A stretch of DNA of 64,000 nucleotides from Fimbriimonas ginsengisoli (GCA_016179045.1 JACOSL010000016.1:1-64000); one strand, 5' to 3'; counted from the stretch's first letter, positions 36,338 to 45,733 are shown. Made by a program: numbers and translations. The notes: a model not told the origin generated them from the letters alone.

Positions 36338-37387
36338 TCAGGGTGGAGTCGAGGCGGGCGGCAGGGCCGGTGGTTGCGGGAGTCCTAACGCCAGCTCCGC
36401 GATCTGAAGCGCGTTCAGAGCCGCGCCCTTGAGCAATTGGTCCGTACAGGCGAACAGGCTAATCGCGGAGGGGTGAGATAAGTCTCGCCGGATTCGCCCG
36501 ACAAGCACGTCGTCTTGGCCCGAGGCGAGGAGCGGTGTAGGGAAGCGGTTGGCGGCGCGATCGTCGATCACGCGCACGCCGGGGGCGGCAGCCAGCGCGC
36601 TACGAACTGCATCTTCGGTCGGCGCGGCGCCCGCAAATTCGATCGTTATCGATGCGCTGTGGGCGCGCAGCACGGGCACGCGCACGCAAGTTACGTTCAC
36701 CTTCAGCTCGGTGGCCCCGAGAATCTTCCGGCACTCGAGGATCACCTTCCACTCTTCCTCGTTGTAACCAGCCTCGTTGATCGGCGTGTTGTGGCTAAAG
36801 AGATTGAAGGCGTAGGGATCGGGGGCGATGCCCGCTCGGGGCTCGCGACCGGCAAGAACTTCTCCCGTCTGCTCTCGAAGCTCCCGCATGAGGGCGGCGC
36901 CGCCGCCGCTCGCACTCTGGTAGGTGCTTACGACCAGCCGCTCGATCCGGCCCAGGGCGCGCAGGGGCGCGACCGCCATGAGCACAAGGATCGCGGAGCA
37001 ATTGGGCACCGCAATCAAGCGATCCTTGGGCCCGACGGCATGGGCGTTGATTTCCGGGATCACCAGCGGAACGCCGGGGTCCATCCGAAACGCGCTCGAG
37101 TTGTCGATGACAAGAGCCCCCGCCGCCATCGCGGGCGGCGCGAATTCGCGCGAGCGCGAGGCGCCCGCACTGAAGAATGCCACCTCGACCCCGTCGAACG
37201 AGGTCGGTGCAACCGGCACCACCGCGATTTCCTTTCCACGGATCAGCAAGCGCTTGCCCGCAGAGCGCTCGCTCGCCAGCAGGCGCAGCCCGCCCACGGG
37301 AAAGTGCCGCCGCTCGAACAGGGTCAAGAACTCGCCACCGACCGCGCCCGTTGCACCGAGCACCGCCACGCTCAATTTGCGCTCCAC
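36338..37387 (-). CDS. asd: Aspartate-semialdehyde dehydrogenase
   Basis: It reduces aspartyl-4-phosphate to aspartate semialdehyde (lysine, threonine and methionine route). The NADP-binding start is LSVAVLGATGAVGGEFLTLF. The catalytic Cys lies in VPNCSAI, STYQSASGGG follows, and HSASITIEF carries the conserved His region. Strand FSAGASRSREFAPPA and NSSAFRMDP are family blocks. With GTG 37387 the protein is 349 aa, close to the usual 330-370. The frame is open to 37510, but the extra part lacks similarity and overlaps the start of the divergent AraC gene; TTG 37375 is also possible. The C-terminus is Pro-rich (LPQPPALPPASTPP), a small extension beyond the family end. Confidence 0.92.
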   Translation of the reverse strand: MERKLSVAVLGATGAVGGEFLTLFERRHFPVGGLRLLASERSAGKRLLIRGKEIAVVPVAPTSFDGVEVAFFSAGASRSREFAPPAMAAGALVIDNSSAFRMDPGVPLVIPEINAHAVGPKDRLIAVPNCSAILVLMAVAPLRALGRIERLVVSTYQSASGGGAALMRELREQTGEVLAGREPRAGIAPDPYAFNLFSHNTPINEAGYNEEEWKVILECRKILGATELKVNVTCVRVPVLRAHSASITIEFAGAAPTEDAVRSALAAAPGVRVIDDRAANRFPTPLLASGQDDVLVGRIRRDLSHPSAISLFACTDQLLKGAALNALQIAELALGLPQPPALPPASTPP

Positions 37388-37475
37388 CGCCTTGTGATAC
37401 CCAACCGCCGCTTGCGGCGGGCGCCTTCCCGGCTTGTTGTAGACTGCCTGACCATCCCAGGGGGCATGCGATTCC

Positions 37476-38375
37476 TTGAGAAGCGCCGAGCTGGATTCCC
37501 ATGTCGACATCCGCTTCGATTGCCCGCCCGGGGCGGGCGTTCAGCGGCGAGCGGAGCTGCCCGCCTTTCGTCACGCCCGCGTCGAAACCCTTACCGGCTC
37601 AACCTCGAACCCCGTGTTCGGACGTGCGTCGATTGACGAAAGCGTCAATTTCCTCGCAATCAACCTTCACGGAACGCTATTGATGCGGGCGCCCCCTCAG
37701 GGACGCCTGGTCGTCGTTCCCCCCGCAAGCGTGGTGCTCGTTAGCGGGGGGGCATCCGCCTCGATCTGCGCCGGCCGGGGCGAGCATCTGGTGACCGCGG
37801 TCAGCTGGGCATCTTCGGCAAGCCCGGTGCTTACCGCCTGGATGCGAGATCGGTCGCCGCCGGATTGCCAGGGCCGCGCGGTGGCCTGTCAGCCCCTACG
37901 GCCTCACCTGGCGTTAGCGGCAGTCCGTTTGGAGGAGGCCCGAGCCGCAGGAGGCGCGGAGCCCTTGCTGCTCTCGGCCATCGAGGAACTGGCAACGAGG
38001 CTCTTGCTATCCGAGGACGAATTGCAGTTGGCGAGCCTGCCTCCTGGCTTGCCCGACGCCCTGCGAGACGTGACAGGCAAGGTGAGAGAGCAGCCGACCG
38101 CTCGCTGGCCCCTGGGTCTGGCGGCGGACGCTGCCGGCTACTCCGCCTTCTATTTCAGCCGCGTCTTCAGATCGTTGGTCGGCTACGGATTCAAGGAGTT
38201 TGTAGATCGTTGCCGAACCGAAATCGCAGTGCAAAAGTTGTGCACGACGATGGACACGGTAGCCGCGATTGCGGCAGCTTCTGGCTTCGGCACGCCGCAC
38301 TCGCTAAGGCTCTCCGTTCTTGAATACCTCGGGTTGCTTCCTTCGGAGTTTCGTGCTGCGCCGGAGGGGACGTAA
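37476..38375 (+). CDS. AraC-family transcriptional regulator
   Basis: Residues about 1-170 form a poorly conserved beta-rich sensing domain. The C-terminal ~100 residues (about 195-295) are the AraC/XylS double HTH: WPLGLAADAAGYSAFYFSRVFRSLVGYGFKEFVDRCR, then VAAIAAASGFGTPHSLRLSV. The first HTH keeps the typical YFSRVF core, and the second has the SGF..PHSL motif in place of the usual FxDxSHF. It is predicted to be a DNA-binding regulator. The frame begins at TTG 37476, without an obvious ribosome-binding site, so the true start is uncertain. Its coding region starts within 90 bp of the divergent asd start, so it may control asd or its own downstream membrane protein gene, which starts 2 bp after its stop. 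Confidence 0.8.
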   Translation: MRSAELDSHVDIRFDCPPGAGVQRRAELPAFRHARVETLTGSTSNPVFGRASIDESVNFLAINLHGTLLMRAPPQGRLVVVPPASVVLVSGGASASICAGRGEHLVTAVSWASSASPVLTAWMRDRSPPDCQGRAVACQPLRPHLALAAVRLEEARAAGGAEPLLLSAIEELATRLLLSEDELQLASLPPGLPDALRDVTGKVREQPTARWPLGLAADAAGYSAFYFSRVFRSLVGYGFKEFVDRCRTEIAVQKLCTTMDTVAAIAAASGFGTPHSLRLSVLEYLGLLPSEFRAAPEGT

Positions 38376-38377
38376 CC

Positions 38378-39715
38378 TTGGGTCAGCTCCGGCTTGGTCT
38401 GGCAAGGCTGCGAACCCGCGGTGGGTTTGCCGTCCTCGCCGCCCTCGTCATCCTGCTCGCGATGGTGTTTGGGCCGGCGGCGAGGTACCTCAACTTCAAG
38501 AATCCCGACGACAGCGCCGCCATGCTCGGGGCGCGGGCAACTTCGGTCGATTATCACGACATCTACATCTCGCTCGAATCCAAGAGGTCGTTGGCGGACA
38601 CCTTCGATTGGTGGCACGCCAGTTGGGTCGTCACGCGAAACACCTTTTGGCGACCGCTAACGATGCAGGCGTGGTGGATCGAGTCTCGCGCTTTCGGCGA
38701 GTTTCGGACCCACAACTGGATGCGGGCGTCGGTGGTCCTCTACGCCCTGTACGGCGCTCTCTTTGCGGCGTTCGTCGCGCGGCTTACCCGTCGGCGCTCC
38801 TTAGCCCTTCTGAGCCTCGGCTTGTTCATGCTGCCGCACGGCTTTCTCGGCCCCGTCGCGGCGCACTTCTGGCCGGGGTTTCAAGAGCCGGCCGCGAATC
38901 GGCTCATCATTCAGTGGCTCGACCAGCCGGACCTGTGGGCCAACTGCCTGACCCTTGGCTCGTTGCTTCTGGCCCTCCATGAGCGTTGGGTCGGTGCCCT
39001 GCTTTGCGCGGTCCTGGCGGTCTGCTTCAAAGAGAGTGGCTGGCTCACCTTTCCTGACCTCGTCATCGTGCTTTGGCTCAACGGATCGCTGGCGCGCGTC
39101 CCGAAGTGGGTTTACCCGGCGACCGGCTCCGCCATTCTCGCGTTGGTGGCCTTGCGATGGTCGGCGGGACCCGAGGTTTTCCGCGGGTACTCGATGGGCA
39201 CGAACGCGAATTGGTCGATCCGCTATTACCACGGTGTGTCTTCGATGGCATTGGACGAGCTGGAGAGGCCCGGCGTGTGGCTGCTCGCCGCCTCAATCTA
39301 CGGGTTGGCACGATGGAGGCCGCGCTCTCTGACGCTGGGCGCGGGGATGCTCCTTGCGGCGATCGGCGTCTCGTCGAGCTTGATCGCTCTTCAGTCGGGT
39401 GTACGGCTCGATGTGGGCTTCGCTATGCTCATCGAGGATTGGATGTCGCCTGTGGCTCTGGCGATGTGGCTGACATCCTTCGTCCTGCTTTGGCGTTCGC
39501 CCCTTCGCAAGTGGGCGGTAGCCTTCGTGGCGCTCGGCCTGCTTGCCGCTTTGCCCTATGCGGCCGCGACCCAGGCACGCATCCACGTGCTTACGATGTC
39601 GGCGATGTTCCAGGCTGTGCTTGGTGCTTGCATGGTCCTAGCACTAGCCGAATCGGCGATAGGGCGCCTGCCAGCTTTGGCGAGGCAGCAAGCGACACCA
39701 ATCGCTTCGTCCTAA
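38378..39715 (+). CDS. Polytopic membrane protein, GT-C-like, unrecognised
   Basis: This 445-aa protein has about 10 hydrophobic segments ([20 protein letters not shown] near the start, then [52 protein letters not shown] and so on). A soluble first loop at about 40-100 carries NPDDSAAM and [10 protein letters not shown], followed by [12 protein letters not shown]. The order (first helix, acidic loop, many helices) resembles GT-C glycosyltransferases or O-antigen polymerases, but no diagnostic motif is firm. TTG 38378 is chosen because GGAGGGG precedes it with about 9-nt spacing and the stop of the AraC gene is 2 bp upstream, which points to translational coupling. It converges with trpB, with a 4-bp overlap. 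Confidence 0.75.
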   Translation: MGQLRLGLARLRTRGGFAVLAALVILLAMVFGPAARYLNFKNPDDSAAMLGARATSVDYHDIYISLESKRSLADTFDWWHASWVVTRNTFWRPLTMQAWWIESRAFGEFRTHNWMRASVVLYALYGALFAAFVARLTRRRSLALLSLGLFMLPHGFLGPVAAHFWPGFQEPAANRLIIQWLDQPDLWANCLTLGSLLLALHERWVGALLCAVLAVCFKESGWLTFPDLVIVLWLNGSLARVPKWVYPATGSAILALVALRWSAGPEVFRGYSMGTNANWSIRYYHGVSSMALDELERPGVWLLAASIYGLARWRPRSLTLGAGMLLAAIGVSSSLIALQSGVRLDVGFAMLIEDWMSPVALAMWLTSFVLLWRSPLRKWAVAFVALGLLAALPYAAATQARIHVLTMSAMFQAVLGACMVLALAESAIGRLPALARQQATPIASS

Positions 39716-40887
39716 AAGTGCAGCAGCCGCGCGGCGACGTCCATGTCCTTGTCGCCTCTGCCGCTCATATTAACAAGCACGCGTGCGCCCTTGGCGAAGA
39801 GCCCGCCGCGAAACACGGCCGCGAACGCATGGGCCGATTCAAAAGCGGGAATGAGTCCTTCCAGCTCGGAGACGCGCTGGAAGGCGTCCAGGGCCTCCTC
39901 ATCCGTCGCCGCGATGTAGCGCACGCGGCCCGAATCCTTGAGCTGGGCATGCTCTGGGCCAACGCCGGGGTAGTCCAATCCCGCCGAAACTGAGTGGGTG
40001 GCGAGCACCTGGCCGTGTTCGTCTTGCAGCAGGTAGCTGTGGGCGCCGTGAAGCACCCCGGGGGAGCCGGCGACGAGCGTCGCGGCGTGCCGGCCGCTCG
40101 CCAAGCCGAGCCCCGCCGCCTCGACGCCGACGAGCTCAACACTTGTATCCCCAAGGAAGGCCGTGAACAGGCCGATCGCGTTCGACCCGCCTCCCACGCA
40201 GGCGACCGCCGCGTCTGGCAGCCGGCCATGTCGGTCCAGGTACTGCCCGCGCGCCTCATCGCCGACCACCCTTTGCAACTCGCGCACCAGGGTCGGGTAA
40301 GGGTGGGGACCGGCGACCGAGCCGATCACATAGTGGGTCGTCCTCACGCTCGAAACCCAGTCGCGAAGCGCTTCGTTGAGCGCATCCTTGAGCGTCTTCG
40401 TCCCCGACCCCACCGGGTGGACCTGCGCACCGAGCAGCTTCATCCGAAACAAGTTGAGCTGCTGGCGCGCACAATCCTCCTCCCCCATGTACACCTCGCA
40501 CGGCAAGCCGAGCATCGCGCAAGCGGTGGCGGTCGCGACGCCATGTTGGCCCGCGCCCGTTTCCGCGATGATCCGTACCTTGCCCATCCTGCGCGCCAGC
40601 AAGCACTGACCAAGCGCGTTGTTGATCTTGTGGGAGCCAGTGTGAGCCAGGTCCTCCCGCTTGACCGACACGGTGAGGCCGGTCTCCGCGCTGAGGCGGG
40701 GCGTTTCAGTTAGAGGCGTCGGGCGCCCAACGACATCGCGCAGGAGGTCGTCGAGCTCTCGCCTGAAACCGGGATCGTCCCAGGCGGCATTGAACGCTGC
40801 CTCAAGCTCGTCGAGGGCGTGCACAAGCGTTTCGGGGACGAAGCGGCCGCCGTAGGCACCAAACCGGCCAGGAGATTGGGTAGGCAC
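39712..40887 (-). CDS. trpB: Tryptophan synthase beta subunit
   Basis: This PLP enzyme condenses indole with serine to tryptophan. It is 391 aa, the normal length. [21 protein letters not shown] is at the N-terminus. [19 protein letters not shown] carries the PLP-binding Lys. [32 protein letters not shown] (phosphate loop) and [19 protein letters not shown] are all well kept; the Glu, Asp and Ser residues of the active site look intact. It is a trpB1-type enzyme, yet trpA and the other trp genes are not adjacent. It lies downstream of a prepilin gene that has its own terminator, so trpB is probably transcribed separately from the 20-bp AT-containing gap. Confidence 0.97.
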   Translation of the reverse strand: MPTQSPGRFGAYGGRFVPETLVHALDELEAAFNAAWDDPGFRRELDDLLRDVVGRPTPLTETPRLSAETGLTVSVKREDLAHTGSHKINNALGQCLLARRMGKVRIIAETGAGQHGVATATACAMLGLPCEVYMGEEDCARQQLNLFRMKLLGAQVHPVGSGTKTLKDALNEALRDWVSSVRTTHYVIGSVAGPHPYPTLVRELQRVVGDEARGQYLDRHGRLPDAAVACVGGGSNAIGLFTAFLGDTSVELVGVEAAGLGLASGRHAATLVAGSPGVLHGAHSYLLQDEHGQVLATHSVSAGLDYPGVGPEHAQLKDSGRVRYIAATDEEALDAFQRVSELEGLIPAFESAHAFAAVFRGGLFAKGARVLVNMSGRGDKDMDVAARLLHF

Positions 40888-40910
40888 GCTACGATTCTAG
40901 ATCGCGCGCT

Positions 40911-40952
40911 CAAACAGAAAACGGCGATCGCCTCGAAAGACGATCGCCGTTT
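40911..40952 (-). terminator. Rho-independent terminator of the prepilin gene
   Basis: On the minus strand, stem AAACGGCGATCG / CGATCGCCGTTT (12 bp, loop of 10) is followed by TTTTCTGTTTG. The perfect stem and the U-rich tail, about 40 bp after the prepilin stop codon, mark a terminator for that gene, placed before trpB. Confidence 0.9.
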
Positions 40953-40993
40953 GGTTCCGTGCAACCCAGTTCGGGTTACGCTGCCTGCTGCGC

Positions 40994-41332
40994 TTACGGC
41001 AGTGCGTGGCCCGCGATGGTGCAGGTCGGGTTGGTGCCGACGCCAAGAATGGCGTAGACGCCGCCACCGGCGCACGTGGGCTGCGACTTCATATAGGTCG
41101 GCGTCAGGTCGCCCCACACGGGAACGTCGCCTGTGTTCTTCTTGTTGTCCATCGCCCACTGCTCCTTGGCGGAGTCGATCTGCTTCAGATTGGCGATGCA
41201 GCTGTTCTGGCGGCTCGTCTGGCGAGCCTGCACAAAGTTCGGCACGGCGATAGCCATCAAGATGCCGATGATCAGCACGACGATCATGATCTCGACGAGC
41301 GTGAAAGCGCGCGTCCTTCTGATCTTGTTCAT
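40994..41332 (-). CDS. Type IV prepilin-like protein (class III leader)
   Basis: The start is ATG 41332; AGGAGG lies upstream at about 11-nt spacing. The leader MNKIRRTRA is followed by the prepilin peptidase site A/FTLVEIMIVVLIIGILMAIA (conserved Phe+1 and Glu+5), so the leader is about 9 residues. The 112-aa protein then has a short globular part with cysteines (NSCIANL, QPTCAGG, TCTIAG) that could form a disulfide, typical of type II secretion or type IV pilus minor pilins. The frame is open upstream to 41464 without such features. A strong terminator follows. It is a single-gene unit; no pilus assembly genes are nearby. Confidence 0.9.
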   Translation of the reverse strand: MNKIRRTRAFTLVEIMIVVLIIGILMAIAVPNFVQARQTSRQNSCIANLKQIDSAKEQWAMDNKKNTGDVPVWGDLTPTYMKSQPTCAGGGVYAILGVGTNPTCTIAGHALP

Positions 41333-41517
41333 ACCTCGGTAATCCTCCTTCGGTTCGGGCAGCGCAGCCCGCATGTCGGGCATTCCATCTGGATTGTCGG
41401 CATTTGCCAGGCAATGCTCATGGGATTGACCGATCCCGGCAAGATTTGAAGGTGGACGCAACAATTTCCCGTGCCGGGTTCGGCCTAGGGCTTGGGGAAC
41501 CTGCCAAAATTGCAGTC

Positions 41518-42090
41518 GTGGCAGCGACCCTTACCATCCATCGCGTTTTGGTAAGACCGGAATCCGAGGCGAAAGTCAACGAACTGTTTCTGAAGATCCT
41601 TGAGCATGCGAGCGCCGGCGCCCAGTTCGAAGCGGGAACCCTTTGGAAGCTCGACGGCGAGGCTGACTCATACCTCGCCGTTTTGGAATACGAGGACCGC
41701 CGCGCCGTTCGTGGGGCGCTGACCCGGGTCATCGAGAGCGGGTTGATGGAGGAAGTGCTCGGCGCGCTCGCCGGCAGCCCTGACCGAATCGTGGTCGATC
41801 CAGTTCATCATCGAGGCGCGCGACTCTCCGATTCACCACTCTTTTCGTTTCTCTCCGTAAGCGAGCGAATCGCGGAGTTGGGGTGGGGCCAAGGCGAGAG
41901 CGACGAACTCAAAGCAATCCTCAACGAACTGGCGATGCTGCCTGGCTATCGAGGGGCTGCCTGGGGACCCCGCGCCGGTCTCACCGAGGAGATCGTCAGC
42001 CTCGTTGCTTGGGATTCGCGCGATGCCTTTGAGAGTTCGATGCCTCTCTTGCCCACCCACGCCGTTCGCCTTTACCGCCGTGTGTTATAG
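41518..42090 (+). CDS. Possible antibiotic-biosynthesis-monooxygenase-like (ABM) protein
   Basis: The family is weakly supported. The start is best placed at GTG 41518; the open frame to 41404 has no similarity and lies in the prepilin leader region. The first ~95 residues form a typical dimeric alpha/beta-barrel pattern: LTIHRVLVRPESEAKVNELFLKILEHA, a strand AGTLWKLDGEADSYLAVLEYED, and a helix RAVRGALTRVIESGLMEEVL. A second, similar but diverged half may exist (SERIAELGWGQGES, then RAGLTEEIVSLVAWDSRDAFESSM, then HAVRLYRRVL). The role is unknown. It lies before an M48 protease gene on the same strand, separated by 31 bp. Confidence 0.6.
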   Translation: MAATLTIHRVLVRPESEAKVNELFLKILEHASAGAQFEAGTLWKLDGEADSYLAVLEYEDRRAVRGALTRVIESGLMEEVLGALAGSPDRIVVDPVHHRGARLSDSPLFSFLSVSERIAELGWGQGESDELKAILNELAMLPGYRGAAWGPRAGLTEEIVSLVAWDSRDAFESSMPLLPTHAVRLYRRVL

Positions 42091-42121
42091 AACTTGGCTC
42101 CGGCGGCGGGCGTCTGAACGG

Positions 42122-42937
42122 ATGGTGAAAGGATTCCTACCGCTGCTAATCGCGCTCGTTGTGCCGGTCGGGGTCTGCGCGGACGTGTTTCGGCCAGGGC
42201 CCAATCAGCAGCTTCAACTGGGCGAACGGGCTGCGGCAGACCTGCGCAAGAGAGAGAAGGTCTTGCCCGCATCCGATGCACGGGTTCGTCTGGTGCGTCG
42301 AGTGGGCCAGAGGCTCAAAAAGGTGTTCTCCGACCCGGGCAAGCCTTGGAAGTTCACATTCGACGTCATCGACAGCAAGCAGGTGAACGCCTTTTCCCTC
42401 CCGGGCGGGCCGAGCTTCATCTATACCGGGCTACTCTCGAAGCTGAAGACCGAGGACGAGCTTGCCGGCATCATGGGCCATGAGATCACCCACGTGCGGC
42501 GCGAGCACTGGGCCTACGCCTACGCCGAAGGACAGAAGCGGCAACTGGGGCTCACTCTTGCTCTGATCTTGCTGCGTGCGAACCGCACCGTCGGCGATGT
42601 CGCTGGCATCAGCAACGACCTCGTCTTCAACCTGCCTTACTCCCGGCGGCATGAGACCGAGGCCGACGAGGGCGGCCTGAAAATGATGGTTTCCGCCGGA
42701 TACAACCCCGAGGGAATGGTGGATGCGTTCAAAATGCTTGCCAAGGAGGCAGGAGCCGGCCATCCGCCCGAGTTTCTCTCTGATCACCCCAGCGATGCGT
42801 CACGCGTCAAGCACATGCAGGAGATCATCGCGGGGATGGATCGCGATTTCCCATCCCAACGGCCGCTTGAGGTGAAGGCTGCCGTCGAGCCGGAAGACTT
42901 CCTGGCTTACCGGCTCGAGTACTACGGGTTGCGATAG
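42122..42937 (+). CDS. M48-family zinc metalloprotease (BepA/LoiP-like), exported
   Basis: The start ATG 42122 gives a signal peptide (KGFLPLLIALVVPVGVCA, residues 3-20). The zinc-binding HEITH lies at 120-124, with the third ligand Glu178 in SRRHETEAD. VNAFSLPGGPSFIYTGLL (89-106) is the M48 pre-motif. The 271-aa length and absence of extra membrane helices fit the soluble periplasmic M48 peptidases such as BepA and LoiP, which act in envelope protein quality control. The C-terminus has HPPEFLSDHPSDASRVKHM. The Cys near the signal end is at position 19, so lipidation is doubtful. The gene is 36 bp before the zinc-ribbon protein gene. Confidence 0.93.
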   Translation: MVKGFLPLLIALVVPVGVCADVFRPGPNQQLQLGERAAADLRKREKVLPASDARVRLVRRVGQRLKKVFSDPGKPWKFTFDVIDSKQVNAFSLPGGPSFIYTGLLSKLKTEDELAGIMGHEITHVRREHWAYAYAEGQKRQLGLTLALILLRANRTVGDVAGISNDLVFNLPYSRRHETEADEGGLKMMVSAGYNPEGMVDAFKMLAKEAGAGHPPEFLSDHPSDASRVKHMQEIIAGMDRDFPSQRPLEVKAAVEPEDFLAYRLEYYGLR

Positions 42938-42972
42938 CGCCGCGTAATCCCGACTCGCGCTAGAATGGCGTC

Positions 42973-43563
42973 ATGGGCCTGTCCCCGGACACCGCTTCTC
43001 CGATGGTTCCCCTCGTGATCGACGGCGTCACGGTCGAGGTTTGCAAGCAAACCGGTGGAATCTGGTTTGGCGAAGGCGCCTTGGCGGCGATCCGGCTCGG
43101 GGGGCCAGGGGAGCTCAAGAAGCTCGACGACCAAACCGCAGTGACGCAGCCGGCGGCGGTGCAACCGGATCGGCCCCATCGGTGTCCAGACGACGGCGCC
43201 TCCTTGCTTCACTACCATTACCTGGGCACCTCACCCGTAGTGCTGGAGCAGTGCATGCAGTGCGGCGGGATCTGGGCGGCGCACACGGAACTCGACAAGA
43301 TGGTCGCACTTGCGAGCGCGGCTCCGGCGACCGCTGCGCTCCACCAGGTGAACTACCCGCTCGACAAGAACGGCGAATACGACGATACGCCGGTTACGCC
43401 CCTGCGGCAAAATGTCAGCCCGGAAGTGCTGGCTGCCGTTGCCCAGCTCGATGCGGAGCGCGACGAGACTGTGGCACGCTACAACGCCTTTTCGCTGTTT
43501 CTGAAATGGATCAACTGGGATCCGTTTCGGGTCTACATCGGCCAGGGCCGGTATCCGACTTGA
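42973..43563 (+). CDS. Double zf-TFIIB-like zinc-ribbon protein
   Basis: This 196-aa protein has two zf-TFIIB-type modules. The second (about 70-110) is complete: HRCPDDGASLLHYHYLG, then EQCMQCGGIWAAHTELDKM, with the final CxxCGGxWxxxxEL block. The first (about 15-45) keeps only the second half (EVCKQTGGIWFGEGAL) and lacks the first Cys pair, so it may not bind zinc. The C-terminal 80 residues are unmatched and helical. Such proteins are small and of unknown function; they may bind nucleic acid or stabilise complexes. It is transcribed after the M48 gene and converges with the Nudix gene. Confidence 0.75.
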   Translation: MGLSPDTASPMVPLVIDGVTVEVCKQTGGIWFGEGALAAIRLGGPGELKKLDDQTAVTQPAAVQPDRPHRCPDDGASLLHYHYLGTSPVVLEQCMQCGGIWAAHTELDKMVALASAAPATAALHQVNYPLDKNGEYDDTPVTPLRQNVSPEVLAAVAQLDAERDETVARYNAFSLFLKWINWDPFRVYIGQGRYPT

Positions 43564-43601
43564 GCGAGACAGAGTAGCCCCTCTGGGGCCAGACCCCGCT
43601 C

Positions 43602-44072
43602 TCAAGCAAGGCGGTCTGGCAGCGACGCACGCGAATGACGGAAGACCTGCTCGGTGAGTGGATTCCAGAGCGAGTACATGCTTGGCAGATCGTCCAGCGC
43701 GACGAGCCTGCCCGCTCGGCTCTCCCCACCAGGCGCGGGCTGGCCCATTTCGGTTACTCGGCCGGCGAAGCACTCTGCCCAGCGCGCCGCGCGTCCGGTC
43801 CCGATCCGATAGCAACCGATGCGGGTCCAGCTTTCAAGTCTCGCAGCACCTTCTTCGGCGAGTTCCCGTTCGGCGGCGGCAAGGGGTGTCTCGCCGGGCT
43901 CGACGCGCCCGCTCGGAACGGTCCAACCGCGACCCTCGATGTCGCAGACGAGAACTCTTTCTCCGAGCCAAGCAAACACGAGCACGGCAAAGGGACTCTT
44001 GGAGCACGGGAATGGCGCCCCATGGAAGGTCATCGGCTCTCCTTCGTACGAATCTTTGGAAAAGTGTGGCAC
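43602..44072 (-). CDS. Nudix hydrolase
   Basis: This 156-aa hydrolase is predicted to cleave a nucleoside diphosphate linked to another group. The Nudix box is complete at 55-76: G55-RVEPG-E61-TPLAAAE-R69-E70-L-A-E-E-G-A, which carries the catalytic Glu residues that bind the metal. Upstream, VLVFAWLGERVLVCDIEGRGW forms the first strand pair. The substrate cannot be told. The start at 44072 is 3 bp from the signal peptidase stop, so the two are an operon. Sequence further upstream belongs to the peptidase. Confidence 0.9.
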   Translation of the reverse strand: MPHFSKDSYEGEPMTFHGAPFPCSKSPFAVLVFAWLGERVLVCDIEGRGWTVPSGRVEPGETPLAAAERELAEEGAARLESWTRIGCYRIGTGRAARWAECFAGRVTEMGQPAPGGESRAGRLVALDDLPSMYSLWNPLTEQVFRHSRASLPDRLA

Positions 44073-44075
44073 GGC

Positions 44076-44567
44076 TTAGCGCGGGGCCACGACGACCTTG
44101 CCTATCACCTTAGAAAGGCTAAATGGCCCCAGCGAACGACTGTCTTCGGAAACCTTGAGGTTGTCGCCGAGCACGTAGATCATGCCTTGCGGCACCACGT
44201 AGTCGCCCGCGCCCAGCGGATGCGAGTCGGGAACGTTCTCAAAGTCCACGGTTTCGCCCGCTAGCGCTTTCACTCGCTTTATGATGAATTCGTTCGGCGA
44301 TCCTCCCTGGACCACGACCACATCGTTGTCGCGGAGCCCGCCGACGAGCCAATAGGCCTGCGTGACCAACACGCGGGTTCCATTAGGGAGGTTGGGCAGC
44401 ATCGAATCTCCGCTGACCTGGACAATTTGGAAGTTCTCGTGCATGAACAGGGCAAACCCGAGCACGAAGAGCAGGCCGATGCCGAAGCCGGTGATGACGC
44501 GCTTGCGAGGACGGTTGGTCGGGCGCACGGGTTCGCGAGGGAGAACGCGCGGGTTCGCTATACTCAT
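44076..44567 (-). CDS. lepB: Signal peptidase I
   Basis: This membrane-bound serine peptidase of family S26 removes signal peptides. The 163-aa form has a single membrane anchor (ITGFGIGLLFVLGFALFMHE, residues 25-44). SGDSMLPNL carries the catalytic Ser55, and EFIIKRVKALAGE carries the general base Lys97. YVLGDNLKVSEDSRSLGPF is the conserved region. The size is close to Gram-positive-type SPase I. It is the first gene of a two-gene unit with a Nudix hydrolase, and its 5' region is divergent from the DUF4446 gene (44-bp gap). Confidence 0.93.
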   Translation of the reverse strand: MSIANPRVLPREPVRPTNRPRKRVITGFGIGLLFVLGFALFMHENFQIVQVSGDSMLPNLPNGTRVLVTQAYWLVGGLRDNDVVVVQGGSPNEFIIKRVKALAGETVDFENVPDSHPLGAGDYVVPQGMIYVLGDNLKVSEDSRSLGPFSLSKVIGKVVVAPR

Positions 44568-44611
44568 AAGGTCGCCGCCCTTAAGGGTCGGCTCGCTGGG
44601 AGCGCTTTCGC

Positions 44612-45121
44612 ATGGGTGCCGAGAAGGACTGGGGAGGAACGTTGCCGCAAGCCCTCATGGTCGCGGTCCCCGTTCTTGCGGTTCTCGTGATCTACCTTTG
44701 GATCAGGTTGGAGCGGCTGCGCGCCCCGTGGCAAGCCCTCCTTAGAGCTCCCGGCGGCCAAAATCTGGAGGCTGTGCTGCTCGAACATTTGCGCGAGCGT
44801 CTCAAGCTGGAATCCCATGTGCAAAATCTGGATATCCGCCTGACGGACCTCGAAGCGGGAATGATCGGCGCTAAGCGACATTTTGGTCTCGTTCGTTATG
44901 ATGCTTTTGACGATGTGGGGGGTTCCCAAAGCTTCTCGCTCGCAATGTGCGACGACCGTGGCGACGGCGCGGTTCTCACCAGCCTGATTGGAAGGACAGA
45001 TTGCCGCGTGTACTGCAAATCGCTTGAGGCGGGCCGCTCGGAACGCGCGCTCTCGAAAGAAGAGGAAGAGGCGCTGAGGGCGGCCAGGGATGCCGGCGCC
45101 CTGGCTTCGTCGCCGGGCTGA
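44612..45121 (+). CDS. DUF4446-family protein
   Basis: This 169-aa protein has an N-terminal membrane helix (ALMVAVPVLAVLVIYLWI, about 14-31), a helical coiled coil (LEAVLLEHLRERLKLESHVQNLDIRLTDLE) and the conserved DUF4446 block: HFGLVRYDAFDDVGGSQSFSLAMCDDRGDGAVLTSLIGR, then DCRVYCKSLEAG and LSKEEEEALRAAR. The family is widespread in Firmicutes and related phyla, with unknown function. The start ATG 44612 has GGGAG about 9 nt upstream. It is followed after 15 bp by an ECF sigma factor gene, so the two may be cotranscribed. Confidence 0.9.
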   Translation: MGAEKDWGGTLPQALMVAVPVLAVLVIYLWIRLERLRAPWQALLRAPGGQNLEAVLLEHLRERLKLESHVQNLDIRLTDLEAGMIGAKRHFGLVRYDAFDDVGGSQSFSLAMCDDRGDGAVLTSLIGRTDCRVYCKSLEAGRSERALSKEEEEALRAARDAGALASSPG

Positions 45122-45136
45122 ACGCGCTAAACAACC

Positions 45137-45733
45137 ATGACGGAGCGCTATCTCGCCGACGATATGTTGATCCAGCGAGCCCAAGGCGGCGACCGCGGCG
45201 CGCTCGACATGCTCGTAGAAAAGCACGAAACCAGGGCCTACCAATACGCGTTCCGCCTGACTCGGAATCCCGACGAGGCGGCCGACATCGTGGCCGATGC
45301 GTTCGTTCGCGTGGTTAACGCCTTGCCGAACTTTAAGGGTCAAAGCGCCTTCTCGACGTGGCTCTACCGGATCTTGACGAACTGCTTTCTGGACCAGCGG
45401 AAGAAGGATCGCACGCGGGGGGTGGTGAGCCTCGAATCGGTCATGCAGACCGACGAGGGCGAACTTGAGCGCCAAGTCGAAGATCCGGCGGGGGACGTGT
45501 TCGAGCAGACCGCTCGGCTGGAGCGGGGGAGACTTGTTGAGATTGCGGTTTCGCGGCTACCCGAGTACCAGCGAGCGATGATCGTGATGTATCACGCGGA
45601 CCGGCTCGCGTACGACGAGATCGCGGCCGCCCTCGACCTGCCGATCGGTACGGTGAAGAGCCGCCTCAACCGGGCGAGGCTATCCCTTCGGGAACTGCTG
45701 GCCCGAGACGAGGAACTTTTCAAAATGGGGTGA
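45137..45733 (+). CDS. ECF sigma factor (RpoE-like)
   Basis: This 198-aa sigma-70 factor has only regions 2 and 4. Region 2: AFRLTRNPDEAADIVADAFVRVVNALPNFKGQSAFSTWLYRILTNCFLDQRKK. Region 4: RLPEYQRAMIVMYHADRLAYDEIAAALDLPIGTVKSRLNRARLSLRELL. It directs RNA polymerase to a stress or envelope regulon. A putative anti-sigma gene follows after 63 bp, so regulation by sequestration is likely. The factor is the second gene after DUF4446. The region 2 core is close to RpoE, and the linker (EGELERQVEDPAGDVFEQTAR) is about 30 residues. Confidence 0.93.
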   Translation: MTERYLADDMLIQRAQGGDRGALDMLVEKHETRAYQYAFRLTRNPDEAADIVADAFVRVVNALPNFKGQSAFSTWLYRILTNCFLDQRKKDRTRGVVSLESVMQTDEGELERQVEDPAGDVFEQTARLERGRLVEIAVSRLPEYQRAMIVMYHADRLAYDEIAAALDLPIGTVKSRLNRARLSLRELLARDEELFKMG